Below are positions 35,144 through 42,716 of a stretch of 64,000 bases of DNA, one piece after another. Position 1 is the first letter of the stretch, and each line of letters begins with the position of its first letter. Source of the DNA: an uncultured Parabacteroides sp. (lineage in GTDB: Bacteria > Bacteroidota > Bacteroidia > Bacteroidales > Tannerellaceae). The stretch spans positions 124,001 through 188,000 of the forward strand of contig NZ_CAJJWO010000003.1 of NCBI RefSeq assembly GCF_905196875.1, read 5' to 3'. The notes below the pieces were generated by a model. That model was given only the letters and a program-made list of their open reading frames with translations. It ran no database searches and was not told the origin of the DNA. The position numbers were made by a program, and so were the translations under genes.

Positions 35144-38100
35144 ATGAAAAAGATTCTCATCCTTCTTTGTGCAACCGCTATATTGCAACCTTTATCTGCA
35201 CAACAACAGGCTACTGTTTCCGAAAGTATACAAACGGTTAAAACCTATCCATTCTCCGATCCGGACCCGGTGGCCGATCCTTCCGACCTCTTCTATCCCT
35301 ATTTCCGTTTTGATGGCTTTGCCGCTAAAGGGGTGGATAAAGAGTGGAAAGTGGTGGCACTTGAAAACGATTATATCCGCCTGACTCTTTTCCCCGAGAT
35401 AGGAGGGAAGATCTGGGGAGCAGTAGATAAAACGACCGGCAAAGAATTTATCTATAACAACCACGTGGTGAAGTTCCGTGATATTGCCATGCGTGGGCCG
35501 TGGACTTCCGGCGGTATCGAGTTTAACTTCGGTATTATAGGTCATGTACCGACCTCCAGCACGCCGGTCGACTATGTAACCCGACAGAAAGCCGACGGCA
35601 GTGTCAGTTGCTATGTTTCTTCCTATGAACTGGTAACCCGCACCCTTTGGACAGTCGAAGTAAACCTTCCCAAAGACAAGGCTTACTTTACGACAACAAC
35701 GACCTGGCATAACAGTTCTTCGATCGACCAACCCTATTACCAGTGGATGAATGCAGGCTATAAGGCAGCCGGAAACGCGCAGTTCTGTTATCCCGGCACC
35801 AACTACATCGGCCACGGTGGCGAGCTTTATTCCTTCCCTATCGATGAACAGGGACGCGATATCTCCTGGTATGAAAAGAATGACTTCGGAAATTCCAAAT
35901 CCTACCACGTGTTGGGTAAATACAACGATTTCTATGGAGCCTATTGGCACGACGATGATTTCGGTTCCATCCATCATACCGATTACGACGAGAAGCTGGG
36001 TATGAAAATATTCCTTTGGGGACTGTCCCGTGAAGGCGGTATCTGGGAAGACCTGCTGACGGATACCGACGGTCAGTATATCGAATTGCAATCCGGCCGC
36101 ATGTATAACCAACCGGCATCGGGCAGTAGCTTTACTCCGTATAAACATACCGCATTCGGCCCGCAGGCAACCGACCAGTGGACGGAATACTGGTTTCCGG
36201 TAAAAGGCATCAAAGGCGTATCCAAAGCCGGACGTATCGGTGCATTGAATGTGCTGAGGGAAGACGGTTTCCTGAAACTGTATTTCTCTCCGTTGCAACA
36301 ATTATCCACAGAGATCAAGCTTTACGATGGCGATAAGATGGTTCGTTCCCTTCCGCTTCGTTGCGGTGTTTTGGAGACATGGAAGGATTCTGTTCCGTTG
36401 GACAATGCCGTTGCCGCCGGAAAGCTGAAAGTGGTGGTCGGCAACGACCTGCTGGTTTATTCGGAAGTCCCGTCGGATAATATTACTAACCGTCCGAAAC
36501 AATTGTCATCGGACTTTGACTGGAATTCTGTTTACGGCCTTTATACGCAGGGCGATCAGTGGATGAACCAGAAAGTATACGACAAGGCAGAAAAATATCT
36601 CTCCGCCTCATTGGAGAAAGATCCTTATTTCCTTCCGGCGCTGACAAGCCTGGCTTCCCTCTATTACCGGGAAGGACGATACGAAGAAGCATTGAAGCAT
36701 TGCCGTACGGCACTGAGCATTAATACGTATCAGGGAGAAGCCAACTATCTATACGGCTTATGTAATAGGGCACTGGGAAATAATACCGATGCAAAGGACG
36801 GTTTCTCCGTCGCTTCTTATTCTCCGTCGGTACGTAGCGCTGCTTATGAAAAGCTGGCGGAAATGTTCCTGATCGATCAGAACTGGGAGAAAGCAGAACA
36901 TTATGCGTTGAAGAGTCTTGACTTCAATAAGCTGAACCTGAGTGCCGATCATGTATTGATGGTTGTCTATCGTAAAACAAATCGACCGGAAAAGGCGAAA
37001 GCGATCATCTCTTCACTCCTGGAGGAACTTCCGTTATATCATGTTGCACGGTTTGAAAACTATCTATTGAACGGCACGGATAAAAAGGACTTCGGATCCC
37101 TGATCCGCAACGAACTACCTTTCGAAACCTATATGGAACTGGCTGAATGGTATGAATCAGCCGGCTGTGAAGAGGAGGCATTGACATTACTGTCTTTTGT
37201 CCCTGACTATCCGATGGCAAACTATAAGACGGCCTATCTTCTGCATAAGAAAGGCGATGAAACCGGAAGCTTGGCCGCTTTGGAGAAGGCAAACGCCGGA
37301 TCTCCCCAGTCGGTATTCCCTTTCCGTCCTTCCACACTGGAAGCATTGAAGTGGGCTGAAACGGTTCGTCCCGATTGGAAGACCGGTTATTATCAGGGCC
37401 TTATTTATTGGGCAAACCATAATAAGGAGAAGGCACTCGAACTCTTTAACAACTGTGGTGAAGCGGATTATGCTCCTTTCTACCTGAGCCGTGCGTCATT
37501 GAAGAGCGGCGAAGCCCGCCTGGTAGACCTGCTGAAAGCGGAGCAGACAGAAATGTCATGGCGTACCGGTTTTGCATTGATCAACCACTATATCTCCAAT
37601 AACCAATGGCAGCAAGCGGTTGAAACAGGAAAGAAATACACGAAGAAATATCCGTCGAACTACTACATCGGTTTGAAGTATGCAAAAGCATTGTGTGAGA
37701 CAGGCCAGTATCAGCCGTGTATTTCCTTGTTGAGCAAAATACAGGTTCTTCCCAACGAAGGTTCTTATGCCGGCCGTGCTGTCTACCGTGAAGCCAATCT
37801 ATATAAGGCGATGGAACAGCTGGGTAAAAAGAGTTATAAACAGGTCTTGAAGAGTGTGGAAACATCGAAGGAATGGCCCGAAAACTTAGGTGTAGGCAAG
37901 CCTTACGACAATATGATCGACAGCCGTCTGGAAGATTATATGGAAGCACAGGCATACGCCGGACTGGGTGATAAACAGAAATCGGAGGCTTTATTGGCTT
38001 CAGTTGTCGGCTATCCCTCCGCCCGTTCTCATTTCGGTTCCGGAAACCTGTTGAGTGCACTCGCTTTGCGTGAATCAGGCAAACAGGCCGAAGCGGATCG

Positions 38101-38311
38101 TATGGTGGCTTCGTGGGCTACCGGCTTCCCGGAAAACCGTATCGCCCAATGGTGTGCCGCCGTTTATAACGGTGAAAAGGAGAAAGCTGCCGGGATACTT
38201 GAATCCCGCAACGATCAGGCGGATACTACTCCGTGGGAAACTTCTTTCCGCGACGCTAACTTTGATTTGATCGTCCGTCTGTTTTCAAATAACGGTAATA
38301 GCTTCCGCTAA
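35144..38311 (+). CDS. Secreted DUF5107-TPR protein
   Basis: This 1055-residue protein has a signal peptide (LILLCATAILQPLSAQ). Residues about 30-440 form a galactose-mutarotase/sugar-hydrolase-like beta-supersandwich recognised as DUF5107: LENDYIRLTLFPEIGGKIWG, AMRGPWTSGGIEFNFG, then TEYWFPVKGIKG. The remaining 600 residues are tetratricopeptide repeats, for example YDKAEKYLSASLEKDPYFLP and YEEALKHCRTALSINTYQGE. Such fusions occur widely in Bacteroidetes PULs and are thought to act on sugars, but I know of no firm activity to assign. I used the ATG at 35144 because the longer frame starts with a TTG inside the upstream terminator region. The TPR part suggests a protein-protein role at the membrane. 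Confidence 0.8.
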   Translation: MKKILILLCATAILQPLSAQQQATVSESIQTVKTYPFSDPDPVADPSDLFYPYFRFDGFAAKGVDKEWKVVALENDYIRLTLFPEIGGKIWGAVDKTTGKEFIYNNHVVKFRDIAMRGPWTSGGIEFNFGIIGHVPTSSTPVDYVTRQKADGSVSCYVSSYELVTRTLWTVEVNLPKDKAYFTTTTTWHNSSSIDQPYYQWMNAGYKAAGNAQFCYPGTNYIGHGGELYSFPIDEQGRDISWYEKNDFGNSKSYHVLGKYNDFYGAYWHDDDFGSIHHTDYDEKLGMKIFLWGLSREGGIWEDLLTDTDGQYIELQSGRMYNQPASGSSFTPYKHTAFGPQATDQWTEYWFPVKGIKGVSKAGRIGALNVLREDGFLKLYFSPLQQLSTEIKLYDGDKMVRSLPLRCGVLETWKDSVPLDNAVAAGKLKVVVGNDLLVYSEVPSDNITNRPKQLSSDFDWNSVYGLYTQGDQWMNQKVYDKAEKYLSASLEKDPYFLPALTSLASLYYREGRYEEALKHCRTALSINTYQGEANYLYGLCNRALGNNTDAKDGFSVASYSPSVRSAAYEKLAEMFLIDQNWEKAEHYALKSLDFNKLNLSADHVLMVVYRKTNRPEKAKAIISSLLEELPLYHVARFENYLLNGTDKKDFGSLIRNELPFETYMELAEWYESAGCEEEALTLLSFVPDYPMANYKTAYLLHKKGDETGSLAALEKANAGSPQSVFPFRPSTLEALKWAETVRPDWKTGYYQGLIYWANHNKEKALELFNNCGEADYAPFYLSRASLKSGEARLVDLLKAEQTEMSWRTGFALINHYISNNQWQQAVETGKKYTKKYPSNYYIGLKYAKALCETGQYQPCISLLSKIQVLPNEGSYAGRAVYREANLYKAMEQLGKKSYKQVLKSVETSKEWPENLGVGKPYDNMIDSRLEDYMEAQAYAGLGDKQKSEALLASVVGYPSARSHFGSGNLLSALALRESGKQAEADRMVASWATGFPENRIAQWCAAVYNGEKEKAAGILESRNDQADTTPWETSFRDANFDLIVRLFSNNGNSFR

Positions 38312-38325
38312 TAGTTTCTCTATAG

Positions 38326-38375
38326 TGAAACAGTTGTTTCTTCTAGGTGAAACAACTGTTTCATGCCTATGAAAC
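38326..38375 (+). terminator. Terminator after the DUF5107-TPR gene
   Basis: A perfect 15-bp stem tgaaacagttgtttc/gaaacaactgtttca with an 8-nt loop is followed shortly by cttttctttt. Confidence 0.65.
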
Positions 38376-38484
38376 TTTTCTTTTACCTATGTGATATCCC
38401 ATAGATATATGGAGCCAGAACTTTCGGACTGCGAAGAATCATTATTTTAAAGAAGAGTGGGTATTACCCTGGCTGGATGAGTTA

Positions 38485-38513
38485 TTGAAGTAGATTAATT
38501 TTACTTATATTTG
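38485..38513 (+). promoter_or_regulatory. Promoter for the isomerase-like/GH43 pair
   Basis: TTG at 38485 and TATATTTG at 38506-38513 are separated by 18 nt, a good Bacteroidetes -33/-7 pair. It lies 31 nt before the ATG at 38545, so these two genes form a separate transcription unit. Confidence 0.6.
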
Positions 38514-38544
38514 TAGCATCTAATTAATTATCAATTCTAATAGC

Positions 38545-39429
38545 ATGGAAAACATTTCAAGAAGAACTGCAATTAAGACCGCGTTAGTCGGAGGAGCAGC
38601 GATAGCTGTATCCGGCCTGGAGGCTGCAAATCCGGCAAAGAAGAAAAAGACGGAAGCACCCGAACCTTTGAAAGGGAATATTCGTCACTCCGTAAGTAAA
38701 TGGTGCTTTGGTGATTATGAGCTGGAAGAGTTTTGCGGAATATGTAAGAAGATCGGTATCGAATCTATCGAACTGCTCGACCCGAAGGACTGGCCGATCG
38801 TTCAGAAGCACGGCCTAACTGTGGCAATGGCACAAGGTGCCGGCCTGGGTATCGACCGTGGATTTAACGATCCGAAACTGCATGATGAACTGGTAGCCAG
38901 CTACGAAGAAGTTATCCCGCAGGTTGCCGCAGCCGGACTGACCAATCTGATCTGTTTCTCCGGCAGACGAAACGGCCTGACTGACCTGCAAGGTTGGGAA
39001 AACTGCGAAAAGGGGTTGAAACGACTGATACCATTGGCTGAAAAGCATAATGTAGTCCTTACTATGGAATTGCTGAACAGCGTAGGACATAAAGATTATC
39101 AGTGCGACCATACTGTTTGGGGGGCTGAACTATGCCGTCGTATCGGTTCTCCCAACTTCAAACTGTTATATGATATCTACCACATGCAGATCATGGAAGG
39201 GAATATTATCGAGAATATCCAGAAGTATCACCAATATTTCTCCCATATCCATACCGGAGGTAATCCGGGCCGTGCGGAGATAGACGAAACACAGGAGCTC
39301 TATTATCCGGCTATTATGAAGGCGATAGTAGAAACCGGCTATAAAGGATTTGTCGGCCAGGAGTTTGTTCCCCGCCAGCCGGACAAGATCGCTTCCCTTG
39401 AAAAATGTATCCGTATATGTGATGTCTGA
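38545..39429 (+). CDS. Tat-exported sugar phosphate isomerase/epimerase-like TIM-barrel protein
   Basis: This 294-residue protein begins with a twin-arginine signal (ISRRTAIKTALVGGAAIAV), implying export in folded form, probably with bound metal. The mature part is a xylose-isomerase-like/hydroxypyruvate isomerase-type barrel. A Glu-Asp-His-Glu metal set is visible in TMELLNS, LYDIYHMQ, SHIHTGGNPGRAEID and VGQEFVP. Export of such an enzyme next to a GH43 suggests that it converts a free sugar or keto-acid product in the periplasm; the substrate is unknown. It has its own promoter and ends 4 nt before the GH43 start. Confidence 0.85.
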   Translation: MENISRRTAIKTALVGGAAIAVSGLEAANPAKKKKTEAPEPLKGNIRHSVSKWCFGDYELEEFCGICKKIGIESIELLDPKDWPIVQKHGLTVAMAQGAGLGIDRGFNDPKLHDELVASYEEVIPQVAAAGLTNLICFSGRRNGLTDLQGWENCEKGLKRLIPLAEKHNVVLTMELLNSVGHKDYQCDHTVWGAELCRRIGSPNFKLLYDIYHMQIMEGNIIENIQKYHQYFSHIHTGGNPGRAEIDETQELYYPAIMKAIVETGYKGFVGQEFVPRQPDKIASLEKCIRICDV

Positions 39430-39433
39430 TAAG

Positions 39434-40555
39434 ATGAATAAGATAAGATTGATACAGCTTTGTATGCTGTTGTTCGCTCTTGTGTTAACAGGATGTAAGC
39501 CCGGAGGCGCGTTTACTCCGGGCGAACTTTGGCCGGATAATAACGGTGTGCATATTAACGCTCACGGTGGCGGTATCCTGCATCAGGGAGATACTTATTA
39601 CTGGTTTGGCGAGCATAAGACGGAAGGTACTGCCGGTAATAATGCCCTGGTCGGTGTTCATTGCTATTCTTCCAAAGACCTGTATAACTGGAAAGATGAA
39701 GGCGTCGCTTTATCCGTTGTGAAAGATGATCCTGCTCATAGCATTGCAGAAGGTTGCATCCTGGAACGTCCTAAGGTGATCTATAACAAGAAGAATAATA
39801 ACTATGTGATGTGGTTCCATCTGGAGCCCAAAGGTGCCGGCTATTCCGGTGCGCTTAGCGGTATCGCTATAAGTGATAACGTGGCGGGCCCGTATAAATT
39901 CCTCCGTGCCGTTCGTCCGAATGCCGGTTACTGGCCTCAGAATGTACAGGATATTCATAAGACCAAACAGCCTGTGACCGATCGTGAGGGTATGACAGGG
40001 GGCAGTCTGCCTGCACATCCCGACAGTCTGAATCTCCTGGGACGTGACAGAGAAGGCGGACAGATGGCACGCGATATGAATCTTTTCGTAGATGACGATG
40101 GTAAAGCTTACCATATTTATTCTTCAGAGGAGAACAGTACATTGCATATCTCTCAGCTGACGGACGATTATACCAACTATGCCGGTACTTATTCCCGTTT
40201 CTTCATCGGACGGTTTATGGAAGCACCGGCCATGTTCAAACATGACGGTAAATATTATCTGATCATGTCGGGTTGTACAGGTTGGGCGCCGAATGCCGGA
40301 CGCTCGGCTGTTGCCTCTTCTATCTGGGGACCCTGGAAAGAACTCGAAAATCCCTTTGTCGGACCGGATGCCGATCTCTCTTTCCATTCGCAGAGTACCT
40401 ATGTATTGCCTACTCCGGGTAAACCGGGACAGTTCATTTATATGGGCGACCGCTGGACTCCGGAGAATGCTATCGACGGTCGTTATATATGGCTTCCTAT
40501 CCGCTTTGAAGGTGATCAACCTGTCATCGAATGGCTGGATACATGGAGTTATTGA
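39434..40555 (+). CDS. GH43 lipoprotein, exo-beta-1,3-galactanase-like
   Basis: This 373-residue lipoprotein (lipobox LTGC) is a five-bladed GH43 propeller. The motif INAHGGGILHQGDTYYWFGE and the MEAPAMFK..YYLIMSGCTGWAPN segment, whose Glu is the likely acid near residue 263, match GH43 galactan 1,3-beta-galactosidases (subfamily 24 or the related 34). As in those enzymes, the usual N-terminal Asp base of GH43 is absent; the position reads His-Ala-His-Gly-Gly. Release of galactose from beta-1,3-galactan side-chained polymers such as arabinogalactan is the best guess. I chose ATG 39434, which gives a compact signal peptide; an ATG at 39422 overlaps the previous gene. Confidence 0.82.
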   Translation: MNKIRLIQLCMLLFALVLTGCKPGGAFTPGELWPDNNGVHINAHGGGILHQGDTYYWFGEHKTEGTAGNNALVGVHCYSSKDLYNWKDEGVALSVVKDDPAHSIAEGCILERPKVIYNKKNNNYVMWFHLEPKGAGYSGALSGIAISDNVAGPYKFLRAVRPNAGYWPQNVQDIHKTKQPVTDREGMTGGSLPAHPDSLNLLGRDREGGQMARDMNLFVDDDGKAYHIYSSEENSTLHISQLTDDYTNYAGTYSRFFIGRFMEAPAMFKHDGKYYLIMSGCTGWAPNAGRSAVASSIWGPWKELENPFVGPDADLSFHSQSTYVLPTPGKPGQFIYMGDRWTPENAIDGRYIWLPIRFEGDQPVIEWLDTWSY

Positions 40556-40646
40556 CTTCGTAGGAAAGATGGAATTGAAAATTAACAGTATGTTTTTGGT
40601 AAATTCATCAGGCCCGCATCATAAATTGATTTAATCTTGATTAATT

Positions 40647-40684
40647 TTGCAGCTTCGTTTTCGCGGAGCTGCAAATTTGTTTTG
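40647..40684 (+). terminator. Terminator after GH43
   Basis: An 11-bp stem ttgcagcttcg/cggagctgcaa (one G-T pair) with a 6-nt loop is followed by atttgttttg. A TAATTTTG box at 40642-40649 overlaps the left arm, so the hairpin could instead sit in the leader of the YitT gene. Confidence 0.6.
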
Positions 40685-40720
40685 TGGCAACAGATCTTTA
40701 ATACATAATAAACATTTGAA

Positions 40721-41611
40721 ATGAAACCTTCTTTATCAGTTTCTTCACGACAATTAATGTGGAGGGAAATGCATGATTATCTGATGATCGCACTGGGGAT
40801 GCTTTCCTATGCCATCGGGTGGACTGTCTTTCTGTTACCCAATGACATTACTACCGGAGGTGTGCCGGGTATTGCTTCTATTGTATATTGGGCGACAGGC
40901 CTGAATGTGCAGTACACTTATTTTGCGATTAACGGCGGATTGTTGATCGCTTCTCTGATTGTTCTCGGATGGAAGTTCAGTGTAAAAACTATTTTCGCCG
41001 TGATGGTGATGACTACTATCCTGCCCATCATCCAGGGAGCGACATCCGGTTTGCATTTACTTGGTGATCAGCCGTTCATGGCTTGCGTGATTGGTGCTTC
41101 TTTCTGTGGAGCTGGTATCGGCATCGCTTTTTCTGCCAACGGCAGTTCGGGAGGTACGGATATTATTGCCGCTATCATCAATAAGTACCGTGATATCACT
41201 TTAGGACGTGTGATCCTGATGACGGATATGATTATTATTTCTTCCAGTTATTTCGTTCTGCATGATTGGGAGAAGGTTGTTTATGGTTTTGCTACCCTTT
41301 ATATTTCCAGTTTTGTGCTCGATCAGGTAGTGAACAGTGCACGTCAGTCTGTACAGTTCTTCATCATTTCCAAGCAATATGAAGAGATCGGCCGCCGTAT
41401 CAATAAAGATCTGCATCGTGGAGTGACGGTAATCGACGGAACCGGATTGTATACCGGTCTGGGGATTAAGATGATGTTCGTGTTGGCCAAGAAGCGTGAA
41501 TCGACCACTATTTTCCGATTGATCAAGGATATAGATCCGAATGCATTTGTATCACAGAGTTCTGTCATCGGCGTGTATGGGGAAGGGTTCGACCATATTA
41601 AAGTGAAATAG
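40721..41611 (+). CDS. YitT-family membrane protein with C-terminal DUF2179 domain
   Basis: This 296-residue inner-membrane protein has about five to six hydrophobic helices in residues 17-205 (YLMIALGMLSYAIGWTVFLL, then FAINGGLLIASLIVLGW and others). It carries the LPNDITTGGVPGIA and SANGSSGGTDIIAAI motifs of the YitT family. The last 90 residues are a soluble DUF2179 domain (RGVTVIDGTGLYTG, then VFVLAKKR-type strand and AFVSQSSVIGVYGEGF). The family is widespread and of unsettled function. It stands between PULs 2 and 3 with terminators on both sides and is likely a housekeeping gene unrelated to glycan use. Confidence 0.9.
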   Translation: MKPSLSVSSRQLMWREMHDYLMIALGMLSYAIGWTVFLLPNDITTGGVPGIASIVYWATGLNVQYTYFAINGGLLIASLIVLGWKFSVKTIFAVMVMTTILPIIQGATSGLHLLGDQPFMACVIGASFCGAGIGIAFSANGSSGGTDIIAAIINKYRDITLGRVILMTDMIIISSSYFVLHDWEKVVYGFATLYISSFVLDQVVNSARQSVQFFIISKQYEEIGRRINKDLHRGVTVIDGTGLYTGLGIKMMFVLAKKRESTTIFRLIKDIDPNAFVSQSSVIGVYGEGFDHIKVK

Positions 41612-41643
41612 GGACAGGCTTTATAATACTGTTTATTTTCAGG

Positions 41644-41688
41644 TAGCGTTTTTATAGGAATTATCCTGTAGAAACGCTATTTGCTTTT
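41644..41688 (+). terminator. Terminator after the YitT gene
   Basis: A 16-bp stem (tagcgtttttatagga with tcctgtagaaacgcta, two G-T pairs) and a 4-nt loop are followed by tttgctttt. Confidence 0.75.
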
Positions 41689-41723
41689 CTGAAAGATTGG
41701 TTAAATCATATAAATCTACCTTC

Positions 41724-41905
41724 GTTCTGTTAGAACTAAGACCACAACGGATGCAAATATAGTTCATTTTTATTATGAGAGGTTAAATAAGTGCCAATAA
41801 TACAAATTGACAAGAACATTTGTTAACATATTTGAGGATCGATGTGCGTAAAAAACATTGTTTTTCTAGTAAAGTTACTTGTTTATATCTTAGTTCTAAC
41901 AGAAC
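41724..41905. repeat. Candidate invertible segment: 18-bp perfect inverted repeats flanking 146 bp
   Basis: GTTCTGTTAGAACTAAGA at 41724-41741 recurs as its exact reverse complement at 41888-41905. Each repeat contains its own inner dyad GTTCTnnnAGAAC, a common form for a site-specific recombinase target. The intervening 146 bp is non-coding, AT-rich and holds a perfect -7 box pointing leftward. Size, repeat length and promoter content match the phase-variable invertible promoters of gut Bacteroidales. It lies 195 nt before the PUL 3 sigma gene. No recombinase gene is in the window, so inversion would depend on an enzyme encoded elsewhere. Confidence 0.6.
41754..41761 (-). promoter_or_regulatory. 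Putative leftward -7 box inside the candidate invertible segment
   Basis: The minus strand reads TATATTTG followed by C. In the orientation given here it points away from the sigma gene; after inversion it would lie near 41868-41875 and point toward it. The -33 region is weak. Confidence 0.4.
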
Positions 41906-42040
41906 TATTTCCATATCATTTTATTTTAAAGGGATAGATGTATTTTGAGTAGGAATACTATTGGGAGACTTTCAAATTATATAATCTTAATACTAATGCT
42001 TACTTAATTTTTATGTAATGTGAGTGTAATACAGTGTATC

Positions 42041-42048
42041 TATTTTTG
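42041..42048 (+). promoter_or_regulatory. Putative -7 box for ECF sigma/FecR of PUL 3
   Basis: TATTTTTG followed by C matches TAnnTTTG and lies 52 nt before the sigma ATG. It is outside the inverted repeats, so some expression would be independent of segment orientation. Confidence 0.5.
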
Positions 42049-42100
42049 CGCACCCAGTTGCCGTTGAGGCGCTATTACAAAATTATAAGTAGTTATTTAT

Positions 42101-42649
42101 ATGCAAATATCCGATGAGAAGTTATGGGAATCATGCCTGATGGGGAATAAAGAGGCCTTTAAGGAAATCTACTGCCGCTTTTATTCTCTGTTATATAATT
42201 ATGGTTCTAAATTAGTCTCAGACCAGGATCTGGTGAGAGATTGTATACAGGATATTTTCATTAAACTGATCCAGAACTATCAATCTCTTTCTGCGACTCC
42301 GAATGTAAGAGGATATCTGCTAAAAGCTTTTCGTAACAAATTATACGATACATTGGAAAAGGAAAGAGCCACCGATGATATATCCCTTTATGAGGAAACG
42401 TTTGTAACCGATGAACTACTCCCTTTACTCTCTTTCGATGATTCCGATGCGGATCATCGCGCTAAGCATCTGATGAAGGTCTTTTCAGAATTGTCCCCTC
42501 ATCAGCAGGAGATCATCTATCTTTATTATGTAAATGAACTGAAGCATGAAGAGATCGCAGAGATCATGGAAATAAATTATCAATCCAGTAAGAATTTATT
42601 ATTCAGGTCTTTGTCTAAGTTGAGAAGATTATATTTGAAAAATAATTGA
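42101..42649 (+). CDS. ECF RNA polymerase sigma factor of PUL 3
   Basis: This 182-residue group IV sigma factor has region 2 at about residues 12-85 (FKEIYCRFYSLLYNYGSKLV, then RDCIQDIFIKLIQNY). Region 4 lies at about 120-180 (SPHQQEIIYLYYVNELKHEE, then INYQSSKNLLFRSLSKLRRL). It starts at a normal ATG and is followed by fecR and an STN-type susC, so it should activate PUL 3 on substrate sensing. Its upstream region is unusually long (489 nt) and contains the candidate invertible segment, suggesting an extra on/off layer. It is clearly diverged from the PUL 1 sigma factor, so the two circuits are likely insulated. Confidence 0.9.
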   Translation: MQISDEKLWESCLMGNKEAFKEIYCRFYSLLYNYGSKLVSDQDLVRDCIQDIFIKLIQNYQSLSATPNVRGYLLKAFRNKLYDTLEKERATDDISLYEETFVTDELLPLLSFDDSDADHRAKHLMKVFSELSPHQQEIIYLYYVNELKHEEIAEIMEINYQSSKNLLFRSLSKLRRLYLKNN

Positions 42650-42716
42650 TTTTTATTCCGGAAAGTGAGTACCAAATGAAATTTTCCCCGTAATAAAAGT
42701 AAAAAAGAGGTTACTC

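Noticed and set aside
33747..36301. Long minus-strand open frames (up to 369 codons) opposite the DUF6067-like and DUF5107 genes
   Set aside because: They are antisense shadows produced by codon bias of clearly protein-coding plus-strand genes with signal peptides and domains.
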